From assembly GCA_032358255.1 (NCBI GenBank), contig JAULBX010030263.1:310001-374000 (forward strand): 64,000 nucleotides of DNA. The letters are read 5' to 3'. Positions within the stretch are counted from its first letter, which is position 1, and the number at the start of each line of letters is the position of its first letter. The notes under the pieces are model-generated. The model was not told the origin of the DNA. It saw nothing but the letters and a program-made list of their open reading frames with translations, and did not search any database. Both the position numbers and the translations under genes were made by a program. Below, piece by piece: positions 1 to 10,746 of this stretch. The DNA is from Heterotrichella gracilis (taxonomy: Eukaryota > Sar > Xanthophyceae > Tribonematales > Xanthonemataceae).

Positions 1-757
1 TCATCCTATTAGGGATTCATCCGTAAGGCTAGATCCACTGTCTGAGACTACGCCAGTCGCTTGGAAAAGACTGTACTACAGCCTGTAGGAAGTCAAAAAA
101 ACTTTGAAGCCTCTAGGAATAAATATTGAAAAAGAATAGCTGAACCCAGACCAAGGCAAGCTGGCCTACTCATTCAATACAAAACAATGATAAGCCTAAT
201 AATTATTTGGCACCCTTAATGCAACCAAAATGGAAACGGATTCTATTCTCGATGGACTGACTTGCATACCTACAGCAGTTATTGGCAAATGGGCAAATGG
301 TCCTGAACAGTCAATCCATCTGAGTTATCCACCGGTACCCACCTGTGCAAGCGTTGCCACCTCATTGCTCGTACGGTAACCTCCTTGTGACACATCACCC
401 TGCAGTCATGCCTCTCCTCTCCCTAAACACCCCTTATTGTTGCAACTGATTGCCGTTCTGCCCTGGAATTTTTCTCTTGCGCTATGCCACATACGGCCCT
501 ACCGCACAGCAAAAAGCCCCTGCCTATCTAAGTCTGAACCTCTCTCGTATCCCTCTGTACAGCAACAGCATTGCAACAGCTCAATTCCTTTAACCGTCTT
601 TCCCCAAGTGCTCTGTTTCTTGCAAGCCATGGCTTGTCTATCGATTGCCCCTACACAGCTTGGGATCACATAAAACCCTAAACACCCTTATGGGCCATCA
701 GCAATGCAACTGTAGCTGCATGCCACACAGAGCCGTGCGTGACACATCACCTGGTTG
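1..757. other. Left-edge intergenic DNA, no gene seen
   Basis: This stretch precedes the stop codon of the subtilase gene. The only open frame starting in it is the short one at 437-673, which has no recognisable motif and no splice support. It may hold the 3' untranslated region of the minus-strand protease. Confidence 0.5.
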
Positions 758-3700
758 TCACCCTGCTTGTGGCTTGGTAATTCCTCCTTTGGGCGGCGAG
801 CGTTGCATCTTCCTTGGAGGCGGGTGTTTTTGCTTTGGGGGGCTGGTGGTTGCCCATGTGGAGTGGGATGGTGGAGGGCGCCGCAGGGGTGGTGGGGAGC
901 GGTGTTTTGGAGGTGGTGGAGGTGGTGGCCTGATTTTGTGCTTGGTTTCTGGGGGCTGCTTCTCCAATTGCTTCCTTGGGGGAGGGGGGAGGAGCCACGG
1001 TAGTGGCAGGGGAGGAGGGGAGGGTGGTAGCTGCATGGGTGGTGGCAGCCGTTGTGGTGGTGGATTGGGGGGCGGTCCTGGTGGTGGTGGAGATGGTGAA
1101 GGTGGTGGTGGGCTGGGTGGAGGTAACGGTGGCGGTGTGGGTGGTGGTGGACTGGGTGGACGTAATGGTGGCGGTGTGGGTGGTGGTGGAGATGGTGAGG
1201 GTGGTAGTGGGCTTAGTGGAGACGATGGCGGTGGGCTGGATGCTGATGGTGGCGCAGGAGGGGGGGGTGGGGGTGGTTGTGGTGGTGGTCGTGGGGGTGG
1301 TGCTGGGGATGGGGGTTGCCGCTTTGGGGATGGGACAGGGGGCTCCAGCATCCTCTGCAGTTTTGTCATTGCCGCAGAGATGTTCAACAGACCCTGCAAT
1401 GACATCATCAAATGCGTTTCGATGAATGATCCAGTGTGATCCATACCAATTGTGATCCACCATCCAAGCCCACCCACTGGGGTTAGGGTTTAGGGCTGCC
1501 ACTGCACTCAGTGGGGGCAGCAGTCACCAATAGGTGAGGAGCTGATGCAACAACCTCAAGATGGAAGGGTCAAATGCGTGCACAATGCTGCATGAAAGAG
1601 CATACCAAGAACCCCTGGCAGGCCACTAACCATCCGCTAGGGTGCCATGTGATGCCACCTCCTACCTTTCAGGAGGCGGGGGGTGGCATGGTGGCCGTGG
1701 ACCCTAAGGGTAAGGGGTTCATATACTTTCCACCCTGCCTGGCCTGGACGTGCAAACCACGCAAGGACTCACGCCCTGATCAAACCCTAATCGCGTAGCC
1801 TGGTTGCACCTCAAAGCCCTACGTTGGCATGCACCCATTTGCAATGCAGGCCAGCGCTCACCCCTGTGGCCACCTTCCCTTGCAAGCTTGGCAGGGGGGT
1901 GACTGTAGATAGGATCAGCTCCTGAACCTGCGGGACCACATGGGGCGGCTGTCAACCCTAAGGTAAACCCTAAACCCTAAGGGTTTGGAAGGATGCGCTC
2001 TGGGTGCCACTGAGTGGCAACACTGTAGCCTTATGTTTATCGATGCGATGCCGTGCGCAGTGTGGGGTAGTTAGCGAGTTCTGGGTGAGAGGCTAGAGGG
2101 TCCACAATAAGGTTAGATGAAGGTTTGCAATTTAGGGTTCAGTGTCCACGGGTTGCCAGTGCTGAATGCTGAATGCTGAAGGCAAGCCAGCCACAGATAG
2201 GCCCAAATCTACAAGGCGCGGGTGATCACACGAATTACTGTGCGCATCGGGCAGGGTTCAGGGTTTTATATTGGAGGACTGGAACCTGTCCTCAGTAGGA
2301 ACATAGGCCATGCATCCTCCCCACTGGAAACAGCCCCTGCCCATCCCCACCCACTCTTTCCCTCCCCTCCTACCTGCGCGCCAGTGACCTTTCCCCCCCC
2401 TGCGGCCAGCAGCAGTGCGGCAGCCCCCGACACAAACGGCACCGCTGCCGATGACCCCGTGAAGGTATTTGTGTAAGAATCCCCCCTGACGGTGGTTGCA
2501 ATGTTGACACCTGGCGCAGCAAGGTGGACACAGCACCTGGGGGAGCAAAGGGGAGGTAATGGGGGATCGGCTGGGGATGCACCGCGACAATGCTGCAATG
2601 AATCCTTAGGATGTCCGTTTGCCAGGGTTCAGCAATGCCAAGCGAGGGGCGGTGAAAAATGTACAGGAGAGGCTGCTCATCTGCTTATACTGCCCGAATA
2701 AAACAAATGAAAAGAGGAAAAATAACAGAAAAAGGAATAAGTAAATTCACTGCCTTGATATATGCGCTCTCTGCCAAGTGACTACAGTATTAGCTCGCAG
2801 CCCTGACACAGACTAGCTACTGCACGCATCTTCACGGATAGTTAATGCATCGCAGCATACGCCAATTTCAAACAAACAGTAGCAGAAATGGGTGCCACTC
2901 CTCGGTGCTGCAGCTGCACTAGTGCGGTTCCACCTACTTTCCATATGTTGCGTAGCCCCCCATGCCATCCTCCCCCATGCCACCCGATTGGTCCACATAG
3001 GTGACAGTGGTGGAGACATTGTACGCTGTGGGGTAGGTACGATACTTCCAACTGTACCTCCCCAGATCCACAGCGGTGTTGCCCGCCGCAGCCACAAACA
3101 CCCCGCCTGCAAGGGACAAAACGAACATAATAAAGTACTATAATTCAATTGGCTGTTGTAATCTGGGCTGTTAAAATGAACAATTAAGGGGGGTTACAGC
3201 GGTTTTGCCGGCTGCAGCCACGAACACACACCCCACCTGCAAGAGGAGCAATGCAGGGATCAAGGGAGCATCCAGGGGAGGAAAAATCATCACTATCAGG
3301 GCCATGTGGGGCAGTGAGTAGAGATACTGATACAGATACATGTGCTCCAATGCAAGCTGAGCGCATTTCATTGAAATGGATTATGGACTGGGGCGGGAAT
3401 ACCGCAAGGGGGAGTACTACATGTTGCAAATGCTAAAAGGGTGGGGACTCTGAGCGACAGGCGAAACAGCGCATGACCTTGAACTCGGTACTGCACAGCA
3501 CTGTTCACAGCATACTTTAAAGCACCAAACCCTATGCTACATTTTACGTCGTGCTGTGAAGGGATGTGTGGAGACGTCCCCACCACAGTAGTCGTTCAGT
3601 CATGAGCATGTGTCCAACACCACGTGTTGCACAAACCCTATCCCAGGGTTTCACAACGCCCTCATCGCATACTTACCCTTGTCCACAAAGCTCTTGATCG

Positions 3701-5593
3701 CGGTGTACTCAATGTTTGAGAAATTGGGCCCCGTCCTGGGGGACCCTGGGTCCTCCCCAAATGACGCCGAAATCACGTGCGCTCCCTTGCGCTTGCAGTA
3801 CTCGATGCATGTGAGCTCCTGGTCCAATTACCCTCCATAAGGGTCTTGCGCCAGCAGGTTGCCCCCAATGAAGCGGCAGGCGATGAGCCTCACCTGGACA
3901 AGGGGTGAACCAATGGTGGGAAAACGAACAAACAAGGAGGAACTTGCGGCCGCACCGGTGCTTGCGGGGAAGGAACTATTAAGGAGGTATGGAATTTGAG
4001 AAATTATTAATGCCGATGCTCGATGATTTGGGTACACAAGGAGGGCTAGAGGCAGGCAGGGCCAAGGGTAATAAGATAATATTAGTCCTGTTTGTATCTT
4101 ATTACCCTTGGCAGGGGTTTGGATCTATCAGGCAGTGGTGCCAGCCTGGTACAGATGCATACCTTCCAGTTCACTCCCGTCACTCCCCTTGTGTTGTTCC
4201 CCACCGCTCCCGCGATGCCTGCACACGCTGTACCATGGTATTGATACCCATCTGATGTATCCATGGGATCGTACTTCTCGCCTATCGAATCGTACCCAGG
4301 CTGCGATTGGTTGTACTGATCAGCCAGGTCCCTGTGCTTGTAATCGGCCCCGGTATCGATCACACAGATCTTGACATGCCGATCAGCGCTCCCTGTGCTG
4401 TAGCGCCAGGCCTCTGGGGCCCCGATCATGGGCAGGGCATACTGCTCAAAATAGAGGTCGTCGTTGGGGATTGCGCTGGGGATGGAGGTGGCAGGGCTGG
4501 GGATGGCAAAAAGCGTGCGGCGCCGGTTCCGCTCTGCATACAGCACGCCTGTGCAGGAGGGGCGCAAGGGTTTTAGGGTCCAGGGATGCTGCCATGAAGG
4601 GGTTTAGGGTTGCACCCAGAGATTTGGGAGAGTTTGGGAGAGATCTGCTGAATGTTGGCGTGCTCCTGAACCCTAAAAGTTGTCAGGCCATGGAATGGGT
4701 GCAGGGTACACCACCAAATCAAACCCTATCCCTGCCAAGGGTTGCATGGCCAAAATCTGCACCATCCCACGGTACCATGCAACACGCCCACGCAACCATG
4801 TGCTAGCCCAAGCCTATCAGGAGAAAGCATTGCTTGGCCACTGCTGCAATGCACTTGACCACACCATGATGCGCCACAGCACAATGCCCTAGGGTGCACC
4901 ATGGCGTGGCCATACTGCTCTAAGGTTAAAGGATTTCACGGGGTTGTAGAGTCACAGGGTTTATAGGTTGGAGGGTTTTAGGGTATTCCTGGACAGCGCA
5001 CGTTCATCCCTCTGCAGCTCCCCAAGCACTGCATCCAGGTCAGCTGACTCATCCGCCACCATGTATTTATGCACATGGCTTGCCACCTGGCCCAGGTACT
5101 CCACCGGCCCAAACCCGCCCTCGGTGGCATCCGCAAAACCCTTAGCTAGGGACTGGGAGGCGCGCACACTAGGGTTGAACTGGAGGAGCAGCTCGGGGCG
5201 GCGGCTGGCTGGGGCCGGGGCAGGAGAGGAACCCTACAGGAGGTTTTGAGGGTATGCGTGAGATCGTGATCGCTGCTCCGACGAATGGAGGCATGGATGT
5301 TCAGTGCAGGGTATTGCATGGGTGCATCGTTGTGCGTGATTGAGAGCCACTGGCACTGGTGTCTGCGAATGAACTCAAAGTGCACTCAACTAATAAATGT
5401 ACAAGGAAATGTACTAAAAGCACTGCAAGTATTCATATACCCCCATTGAAACGTATAAATTCACATTGATCAGCAAAGCTTTTTTATATCTCATTCTTGG
5501 TAGGGTTCTGTCAACGTTTACCTGTTGCGCAGTTTGCACACCCTGTCCCACCAGCAGCACTGCCACCAGGATGGGCCACAGCCATTGCCCCAT
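758..5593 (-). CDS. Subtilisin-like serine protease (S8) with signal peptide and proline-rich tail; one in-frame TAA
   Basis: Eight exons join in phase on the minus strand: 5522-5593, 5002-5233, 4163-4548, 3677-3893, 2938-3106, 2374-2536, 1862-1927 and 758-1393, giving about 646 codons. Exon 1 is a signal peptide (MGQWLWPILVAVLLVGQG). A propeptide-like segment follows. The catalytic set is complete: Asp166 in VIDTGADYKHRDL, His206 in YHGTACAGIAG, oxyanion Asn312 in FVAAAGNTAV, and Ser388 in TGSSAAVPFVSG. The S8 domain closes with VQELILSTVTPLPSLQGK and GLLNISAAM, as in the family. The last ~190 residues are SPPPP/PPP-rich, like algal cell-wall glycoproteins. Inference: a secreted or wall protease. 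Oddity: codon 252 in exon 4 is TAA (3828-3830), where a Tyr codon would fit DPYGG-Y-LDQEL. All other exons keep phase, so this is a recent nonsense allele, a sequence error or a young pseudogene. The family call is firm; substrate and function are unknown. Confidence 0.85.
880..1325 (-). repeat. GGTGGN-type low-complexity tract coding the proline-rich tail
   Basis: An irregular GGT/GGG-rich repeat on the plus strand is CCA/CCC-rich on the minus strand and encodes SPPPP-type repeats in the last exon of the protease. Two other frames are also open for more than 200 codons (Thr-rich on the minus strand, Gly-rich on the plus strand) simply because of the composition. The Pro-rich frame is chosen because it joins the upstream exons in phase. 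Confidence 0.75.
3192..3246 (-). repeat. Echo of the 5' end of subtilase exon 5 in the intron before it
   Basis: An AG acceptor followed by a copy of the start of exon 5 (3106 downward) lies about 140 bases upstream of the real one. It would read VGCVFVAAAGKTAVTP, against GGVFVAAAGNTAVD in the exon. The copy is a few bases longer, does not fit the phase of exon 4, and carries Lys where the catalytic oxyanion Asn belongs. The copy at 3106 is therefore the working exon and this one is a decayed duplicate. Confidence 0.75.
4061..4112. repeat. Perfect 18-bp inverted repeat (hairpin) in subtilase intron 3
   Basis: The arms 4061-4078 (gccaagggtaataagata) and 4095-4112 are exact reverse complements with a 16-base loop. 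The hairpin lies inside the intron between protease exons 3 and 4. It could be a small palindromic insertion; nothing shows a function. Confidence 0.85.
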
Positions 5594-7843
5594 GGGTCAC
5601 GAACCCTATGGGGTATTGTCAGCTGCTACTAGGTTCCCCTTGCATCTCCATGGGCCACCACTGCTCATGCTAGCGGCTGCCAGGGGTGGGTGGGAAGGCC
5701 AGGTAGCCTGGCTGGTCACAGCGTTGGGGTGCGCCTACTGTGATTCCTGCATGCAGAGATGTGGGGCGAAGATAATTTGAACCAACACAGGGATGCTCGG
5801 CACAAAAGGGTTTAATTACACAGGGTTCACAATCCTGCTGGGGGTGGCGAAGGCGGCATGTAATGCCACGCCAGCCACTCCCCTGCCAAATGATGCCATG
5901 GGAGTGGGACATAGGCACTGCAACAGAGAGCTGCCAGTGAAGGCCTGGATCAACGATGTCCACTGGAGGGTGCGCAAAACATAGTTTCAGAGCCCAGTGG
6001 TGGACAGCAGATTGCAATACAATGGTATATGCAATGTGGCACAGGCACCCAATGTTACAGGGTGTTGTTAGGGTATTCTGGGCAAGGGCCACACTGTGTG
6101 TGTTGTGCAACGGGCCCGCGGGCATGGGGCTTCTACACGACTCCGTGTAGGGCTACGGTTAGGGTTTAGGTTTAGGGTTTAGGGTCAGGGTTTGGCATGT
6201 GATGGTGGTTATGACGCCCAATTGGGCGTCATGCGCACTTCACGCAATCAGCTTTGCTGTGGAGTTTGGGCTGGCGGGTGGATGGATGGTGGTCCGTGCC
6301 AAAACACATCAGTGGTGGCTATGTGGCACTGCATATGTTATGTCATGTATGCCATGGAGTGCCATCATCGACACACTACTGATATTGGCCAACAACCCTC
6401 TGCTGTGTGCGTGAGTGTGCGGTGCAACTATGGCATGTACGGGTGGTGTGTGAAAAGTGTCTTTCACAGCTGCCCAGGGCTCAAATAGAGGAGGGTGTAT
6501 GGGGGTTAATCGGCAACGAACAAGCTCCGCCACAGGGTACCTTTGCAACTGCACCGGTCCATGGACTCTTCAAGACAAAATAAGGGGTGCAAGTTGAAAC
6601 GTATGACTCAGACAGACACGCACAGGACCAGGAGGCTGTGGATTGAGATGGTAATACAGGTCCAGCAGCAGCGAAGCACGGTCTTTGCACAGTTGCTGCC
6701 TTGCACGCGTGTGTTCAGCAGGGCTGGCCAGCGTTACGGTTGTACATCACACAGACGTACAGGACCGTCTTTCCAGCTAAACGGACCATACAGCAAGGAG
6801 GGTGCATGCATGTACCCGTGTGCCGGTCCACCCATCAAGCGAGCGTACCTGGTTGGGTTTGCCCTCTGTTGCTATCCTAACGGTACTCAGGCACAGTGCC
6901 CTCCTGTTGCGCCCAGTAGCGCGTCTCGCACTAACGGTTGCCTGTGTAGTTACGACAACTGTGTTCGCCCGGATTCAAGTGAGCATGGTCCCATCCCCAG
7001 GCATGCCTACTGGCACCGTGGCCAGGCAGCGCGCAGCGATCCCCCATATGCAACAGCATGGTTGGGGCTTTCTACCCAAAATTGGGGTCCTGTACCAGAG
7101 CGCCTTTTCTCTGAACAAGTTGTTCACTGTCTTGTATGAGAAAATTTGGATGCGAAATCTCCTGCGTCCCCACTGAAAAAGTTGCATGGTCCCGGGAATG
7201 GCACCCAGGTTGCTATTGAAGTGGAGAGCTTGGCAGTACTATCAGTGCAATGCCATCTGACATCGTCCTGGTTTACAGCTAACTAGCAGATGAGGTTCAG
7301 CACCTTGCATGGCACTTCCCTTTGGCTGGGGTGTGGTGCAGGTCTATCACCGCTGGCACCTGCCCCACCCATCATTGAGTCACAGCAGGTGATGCGTGCA
7401 ACGATGCGTGCTTGTGCACTGTCCCGTGCCACAGCGCGCACTGCCCTTGCAGGTAACATGTAGTCTAGCGCACCTATCAGCGCTGCACAGGGCTGCCGGG
7501 AACCCAGTCCTCCAAAAACCCTCAACGATAAACCCTAAACCCTAAACGTGAGTATATGGTCAATGAGCCTCAACGTTCTGTGTATGATTTTCTCACACCT
7601 GAACGCTGTCCCCTGCAGGAGCATTCTTCACCACCCTGCTGAGCAATTAATGTACCTACCAAACCCTAGGGTGTATCCTCGCCCCAGCAACCCCAGGCAG
7701 CTCAATACCTCTCTTCTGGCGCAGCACCAGCACCAAAACCCTTCCCTAGCCTTGACCCAGTTGCACCAACAGCTGTCGAAACCCTCCCTCTAGGGTTCCC
7801 CCACCTGCAACCACCCCCAAAACCCTCGCCAAGGGTCCCCCCC
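5594..7843. other. Intergenic region with telomere-like motifs; no supported gene
   Basis: This 2.2-kb gap lies upstream of the protease start and beyond the stop of the next minus-strand gene. It contains runs of TTTAGGG-like repeats at about 6150-6190 and AAACCCT repeats at 7528-7548, plus a perfect palindrome at 6211-6232. Two overlapping open frames (6543-7139 and 6802-7176) have no recognisable motif and are not accepted as genes. The protease promoter should lie just right of 5593. Confidence 0.45.
6211..6232. repeat. Perfect 22-bp palindrome with TGACG half-sites
   Basis: Bases 6211-6232 read the same on both strands. The sequence is centred on CCCAATTGGG and has TGACG/CGTCA near its ends. 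TGACG is the core of TGA-type bZIP sites, but no regulated gene is adjacent: the protease start is about 620 bases away. Confidence 0.7.
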
Positions 7844-10409
7844 TCATCCCAGCCACGCCGGCGTGCTCTGGTTCTGCCCCCCCGAATGCAAACTCCCCCT
7901 TGCCGACACATTTGCCTTGCCCCACTCCGCCCTGGCCCGCTCAAACGCGGTGCTGTCCCGATTAGTCTCCTTGGATGAGGGGCCCACCCGCCTGGCCGCC
8001 CGCCCCGAAGTCACAAAACCCCATAGGGTATCAATGCGGGGCTGCTGGGAGGCGCAGAATGAGGGGCGGTGCTTGTGGATCTCCTCTATGAGCAGGTCGA
8101 CGGAGGTCCTGGCCCAGGCGTTGCGGTAGGTGGCGCGCGAGGCGTCGGCGGCGTCCAGCAGCGCCTCGCGCCGCATTTGGAGCGACTCCTGCAGGGTTTT
8201 CCTTGGTTAGTCCTAGGGTTTTGAGGCAGGTGGCACGGATTGCGCCTTTGGCAACAGGTAGCGCCTCGCGCCATGCCTTCAAGTTTTTGACATTCTACAA
8301 GATTTTCGTTGATCAGCAGGGTTTTGGCTAGGGTTGTGGGACGGGTGGCGCGTGAGGCGTCAGCGGCATCCAGCAGCGCCTCTCGCCGCATTTGGTGGGA
8401 TTCCTGCATGGATTTATTATGTTGATGGGGTTTCAGCTAGGGTCCTGGCGCGGGAGCATTTGCGGCATGGTGCAACGCTTTGCGCCGCATGTGGGAGAGA
8501 CTCCTGTAGGGTTTATCTTAGTCTTATGGGTTTTGATTAGGGTTCTGCAGCTGGTGGCGCCGGGAGGCGTTGGCGGCATCCAGAAGCGCCTCACGCCACA
8601 ATTGGAGGGACTCCTATAGGGTTTTAGTTGGCTAGGGTTCTGGGATGAGCAGCGTCGGGCGGCAACATGCAGCGCCTCATGCCGCATTTGAAGAGGCCCT
8701 GCAGGGTTTGACTGGTAGGCAGGGTTTGGACTCGGGTGATGCTGTAAGCTGTGCGGAAGGCATCTGTAGCAACGTGTATCGTCAAGCAATTCGCTCTGGA
8801 CCCATGCACGCGCGCCATCAAAACCCTCCTTGAAACCCTGTCCTCCCACCATCAAAACCCTAACTAAAACTCTGCTTGCGCACCTGCTCGCTCCACACCT
8901 TGGCTCGAGGCTTCTTCTTAGGCTGGGCTTCCATAAGCGCATCCAATCCAAAGGGATCAGAGGACTGGGGGGCAGCAGGGGCAGGCTCCGGGGCCTGCGG
9001 CTGGGTTTCCTCCCCTGCTGCCTCCTCCTCCATGCGTGCTTTCACCCCTTGCAGGATGGTATCCTCCTCTTCTGTGGCCTCTGGGAGGGCGCGCACCATC
9101 ACCTTCAGCCTGGGGATGGGTGGGAAAGAAATACTAATGGGGGGTGGAATTGGGGTGGGATGGGATTGGGGGCGAGCTTGTACGGATGGAGATAGGGCGT
9201 GGGTGGGTGGGTGGGTGGGTGGGTGGATGCAGTTGAAGGGATGGAGAGGGGGATGGGTGAAAGGGTGAAAACGGGGTGGGGTTGAGGTTGGAGATGGGTG
9301 TACGAGCGGCGGCCTCTCTGGGTGTGGCGGCGAGAGGCTGCGGGGATGTAAAGATTGGGCTGTGGACGGGATAAGTGGTGTTGTGCGGTGCGATGGAGGC
9401 CTGTGGAATGCTGTGTGATTTTACATTTTGCATGATGCTGGGCCAGCAAAACAATTGTGGATATGGGATCCGGCTGCGCAATTGCATGGGTGCTTGCTTG
9501 ATTACCACATGCACTGCCTGGAGGCCTGGAGGCAGTGTATGTGGCAATCATGTGAGTAATCAAAATGAAATCAGAGTACCCACAGGTAAATGATGGGTGT
9601 CCATCGCAGCGATTTCTTGCCGCAGGCCACTCCGGGAATGACTGGTTCCAGGGCCCCAGGAGACGATGCAGAGCAAATCTGCTGTCAGGCGTGCAGGGAG
9701 TACAGGCAAGGCAATCACGGGGTTTAAAGATGCCCATCCATGCTCTCAGTACCTTCCCCATTCTTCCGCATGCCGTATTCCCCAGCTCAACCACATATAG
9801 TGCCACACCATCTGCCACACATATCCCGCCACAGACCCTCACCCTAAGTGTTCCAGTGGCATCCCATTCCATGCACCCCATCCCATGCACCGCCACAAGC
9901 CTGTAACATCCCCACCCAACACATTCCCCTCCCACTACCGCCGACACAATTCCCTCCCCACCCACCACCCACCCACCTGTTCACCACCTTGTTGAACTCA
10001 AAGCTGTCATCCGTGGTCACCAGCTGGTTCCTGAGCACAGCCCATATGCCGTACACATCCAGCGCAGTCCGTTCCTTCACACTCAGGATCTCCAGGTGCT
10101 TGCTGGCCCCGGTGAAAAGCCTCATGTAGTCCCTCGCAAGATCAGGGTCTGCACATTGCGACAGGTCCCGCATGGTCGCCTTGAGCGCTGCGAAGAGGCT
10201 GTTCCCGTGGCTTTTGTTGAGGCTGTCCCCCTTGAGGAGCTCGATGAGGAGGGCGGCCGCTTTTTTGAACCGCTTGGGGCCCCCCGAAATGTGGGTGGTG
10301 ATCTTGGTCAGCGCGGCCTGTAGTTGGTCCCCCTGGGGGCCCCCTTGTGATGGTGGTGGTGGTGGTGGTGCTGCTGGTGGCGGGGGTGGTGGCGCCTCTC
10401 CCTCACTTC
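7844..10409 (-). CDS. Unrecognised mostly helical protein, N-terminal exon not found
   Basis: Three exons join in phase: 9977-10409, 8884-9109 and 7844-8188 (about 334 codons visible). The first begins at a TGCGCAG acceptor in phase 1, so at least one upstream exon is missing from this model; no upstream exon with suitable phase could be defended. The product starts with a polyproline stretch (about 15 residues in). A helical region follows, containing FKKAAALLIELLKGD, LFAALKATMRDLSQC and TALDVYGIWAVLRNQL. Next comes an acidic, Ala/Pro-rich linker, then a basic helical part (QMRREALLDAADASRATYR). It ends NQSTPAWLG. I do not recognise the family and propose no function. Confidence is in the exon structure, not in identity. 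Confidence 0.65.
8205..8725 (-). repeat. Tandem array of about five degenerate copies of an exon start
   Basis: The start of the last exon of the neighbouring gene (8188 downward: acceptor, then GAGTCGCTCCAAATGCGGCG) recurs in the intron before it, with copies starting near 8399, 8500, 8615 and 8705 and a more decayed one around 8220-8300. Each unit is roughly 80-110 bp. Most have an AAACCCTRYAG acceptor-like start and end in AACCCTAG-type sequence. Several would still read (R)REALLDAADASRAT-like peptides. These are intronic copies of a splice junction rather than extra coding exons, though alternative splicing is not excluded. Confidence 0.8.
9199..9227. repeat. (GGGT)n microsatellite
   Basis: A short run of GGGT/GTGG tetranucleotides lies in the intron between exons 9977-10409 and 8884-9109 of the unrecognised helical-protein gene. 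Confidence 0.8.
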
Positions 10410-10716
10410 CTGCGCAGGGCACAAATACAGTTACAAGAGTTCCAAGCCAAAACTGGATTGCAGTATCCCGCGTAGGGCGCCTTTGAACCCGTGTGTGGGT
10501 GCATGTGTGTTGTAGGGTGGTGTATGTGCGTGGTGCAAATCTACATGGTTGCAGCGAGCCAGGGCCGGCAGTTCGTCCACACTCAGGCATGGCACCAAGA
10601 CACTGCAGCAGTACAGCTCCAGCGGCAAACAGGTAGGATTTCGAAGACCATGTGTATCTTTCCCCATTTACTCACTCAACCACCAGGTCTGCACCGTTCA
10701 GCTTTGAATGCAGGGC

Positions 10717-10746
10717 GTGATGGCACGCATGCATGCGTGCCATCAC
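10717..10746. repeat. Perfect 30-bp palindrome
   Basis: Arms of 15 bases (gtgatggcacgcatg and its reverse complement) meet with no loop. The centre is GCATGCATGC, an alternating purine-pyrimidine core. It lies in intergenic DNA about 300 bases upstream of the first exon found for the helical-protein gene. Confidence 0.85.

Noticed and set aside
645-1439. Gly-rich plus frame and Thr-rich minus frame over the GGTGGT tract
   Set aside because: Only the Pro-rich minus frame joins the subtilase exons in phase; the others are composition shadows.
758-5593. Stop-codon reassignment to explain the TAA in the subtilase
   Set aside because: TAA, TAG and TGA all act as natural stops in neighbouring intact genes (for example TAA in the phosphate transporter, TAG in SLD5), so one mutated codon or an error is simpler.
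6543-7176. Overlapping 198- and 124-codon plus-strand frames
   Set aside because: Two frames are open at once, with no motif, no splice signals consistent with a gene, and no clear codon pattern.
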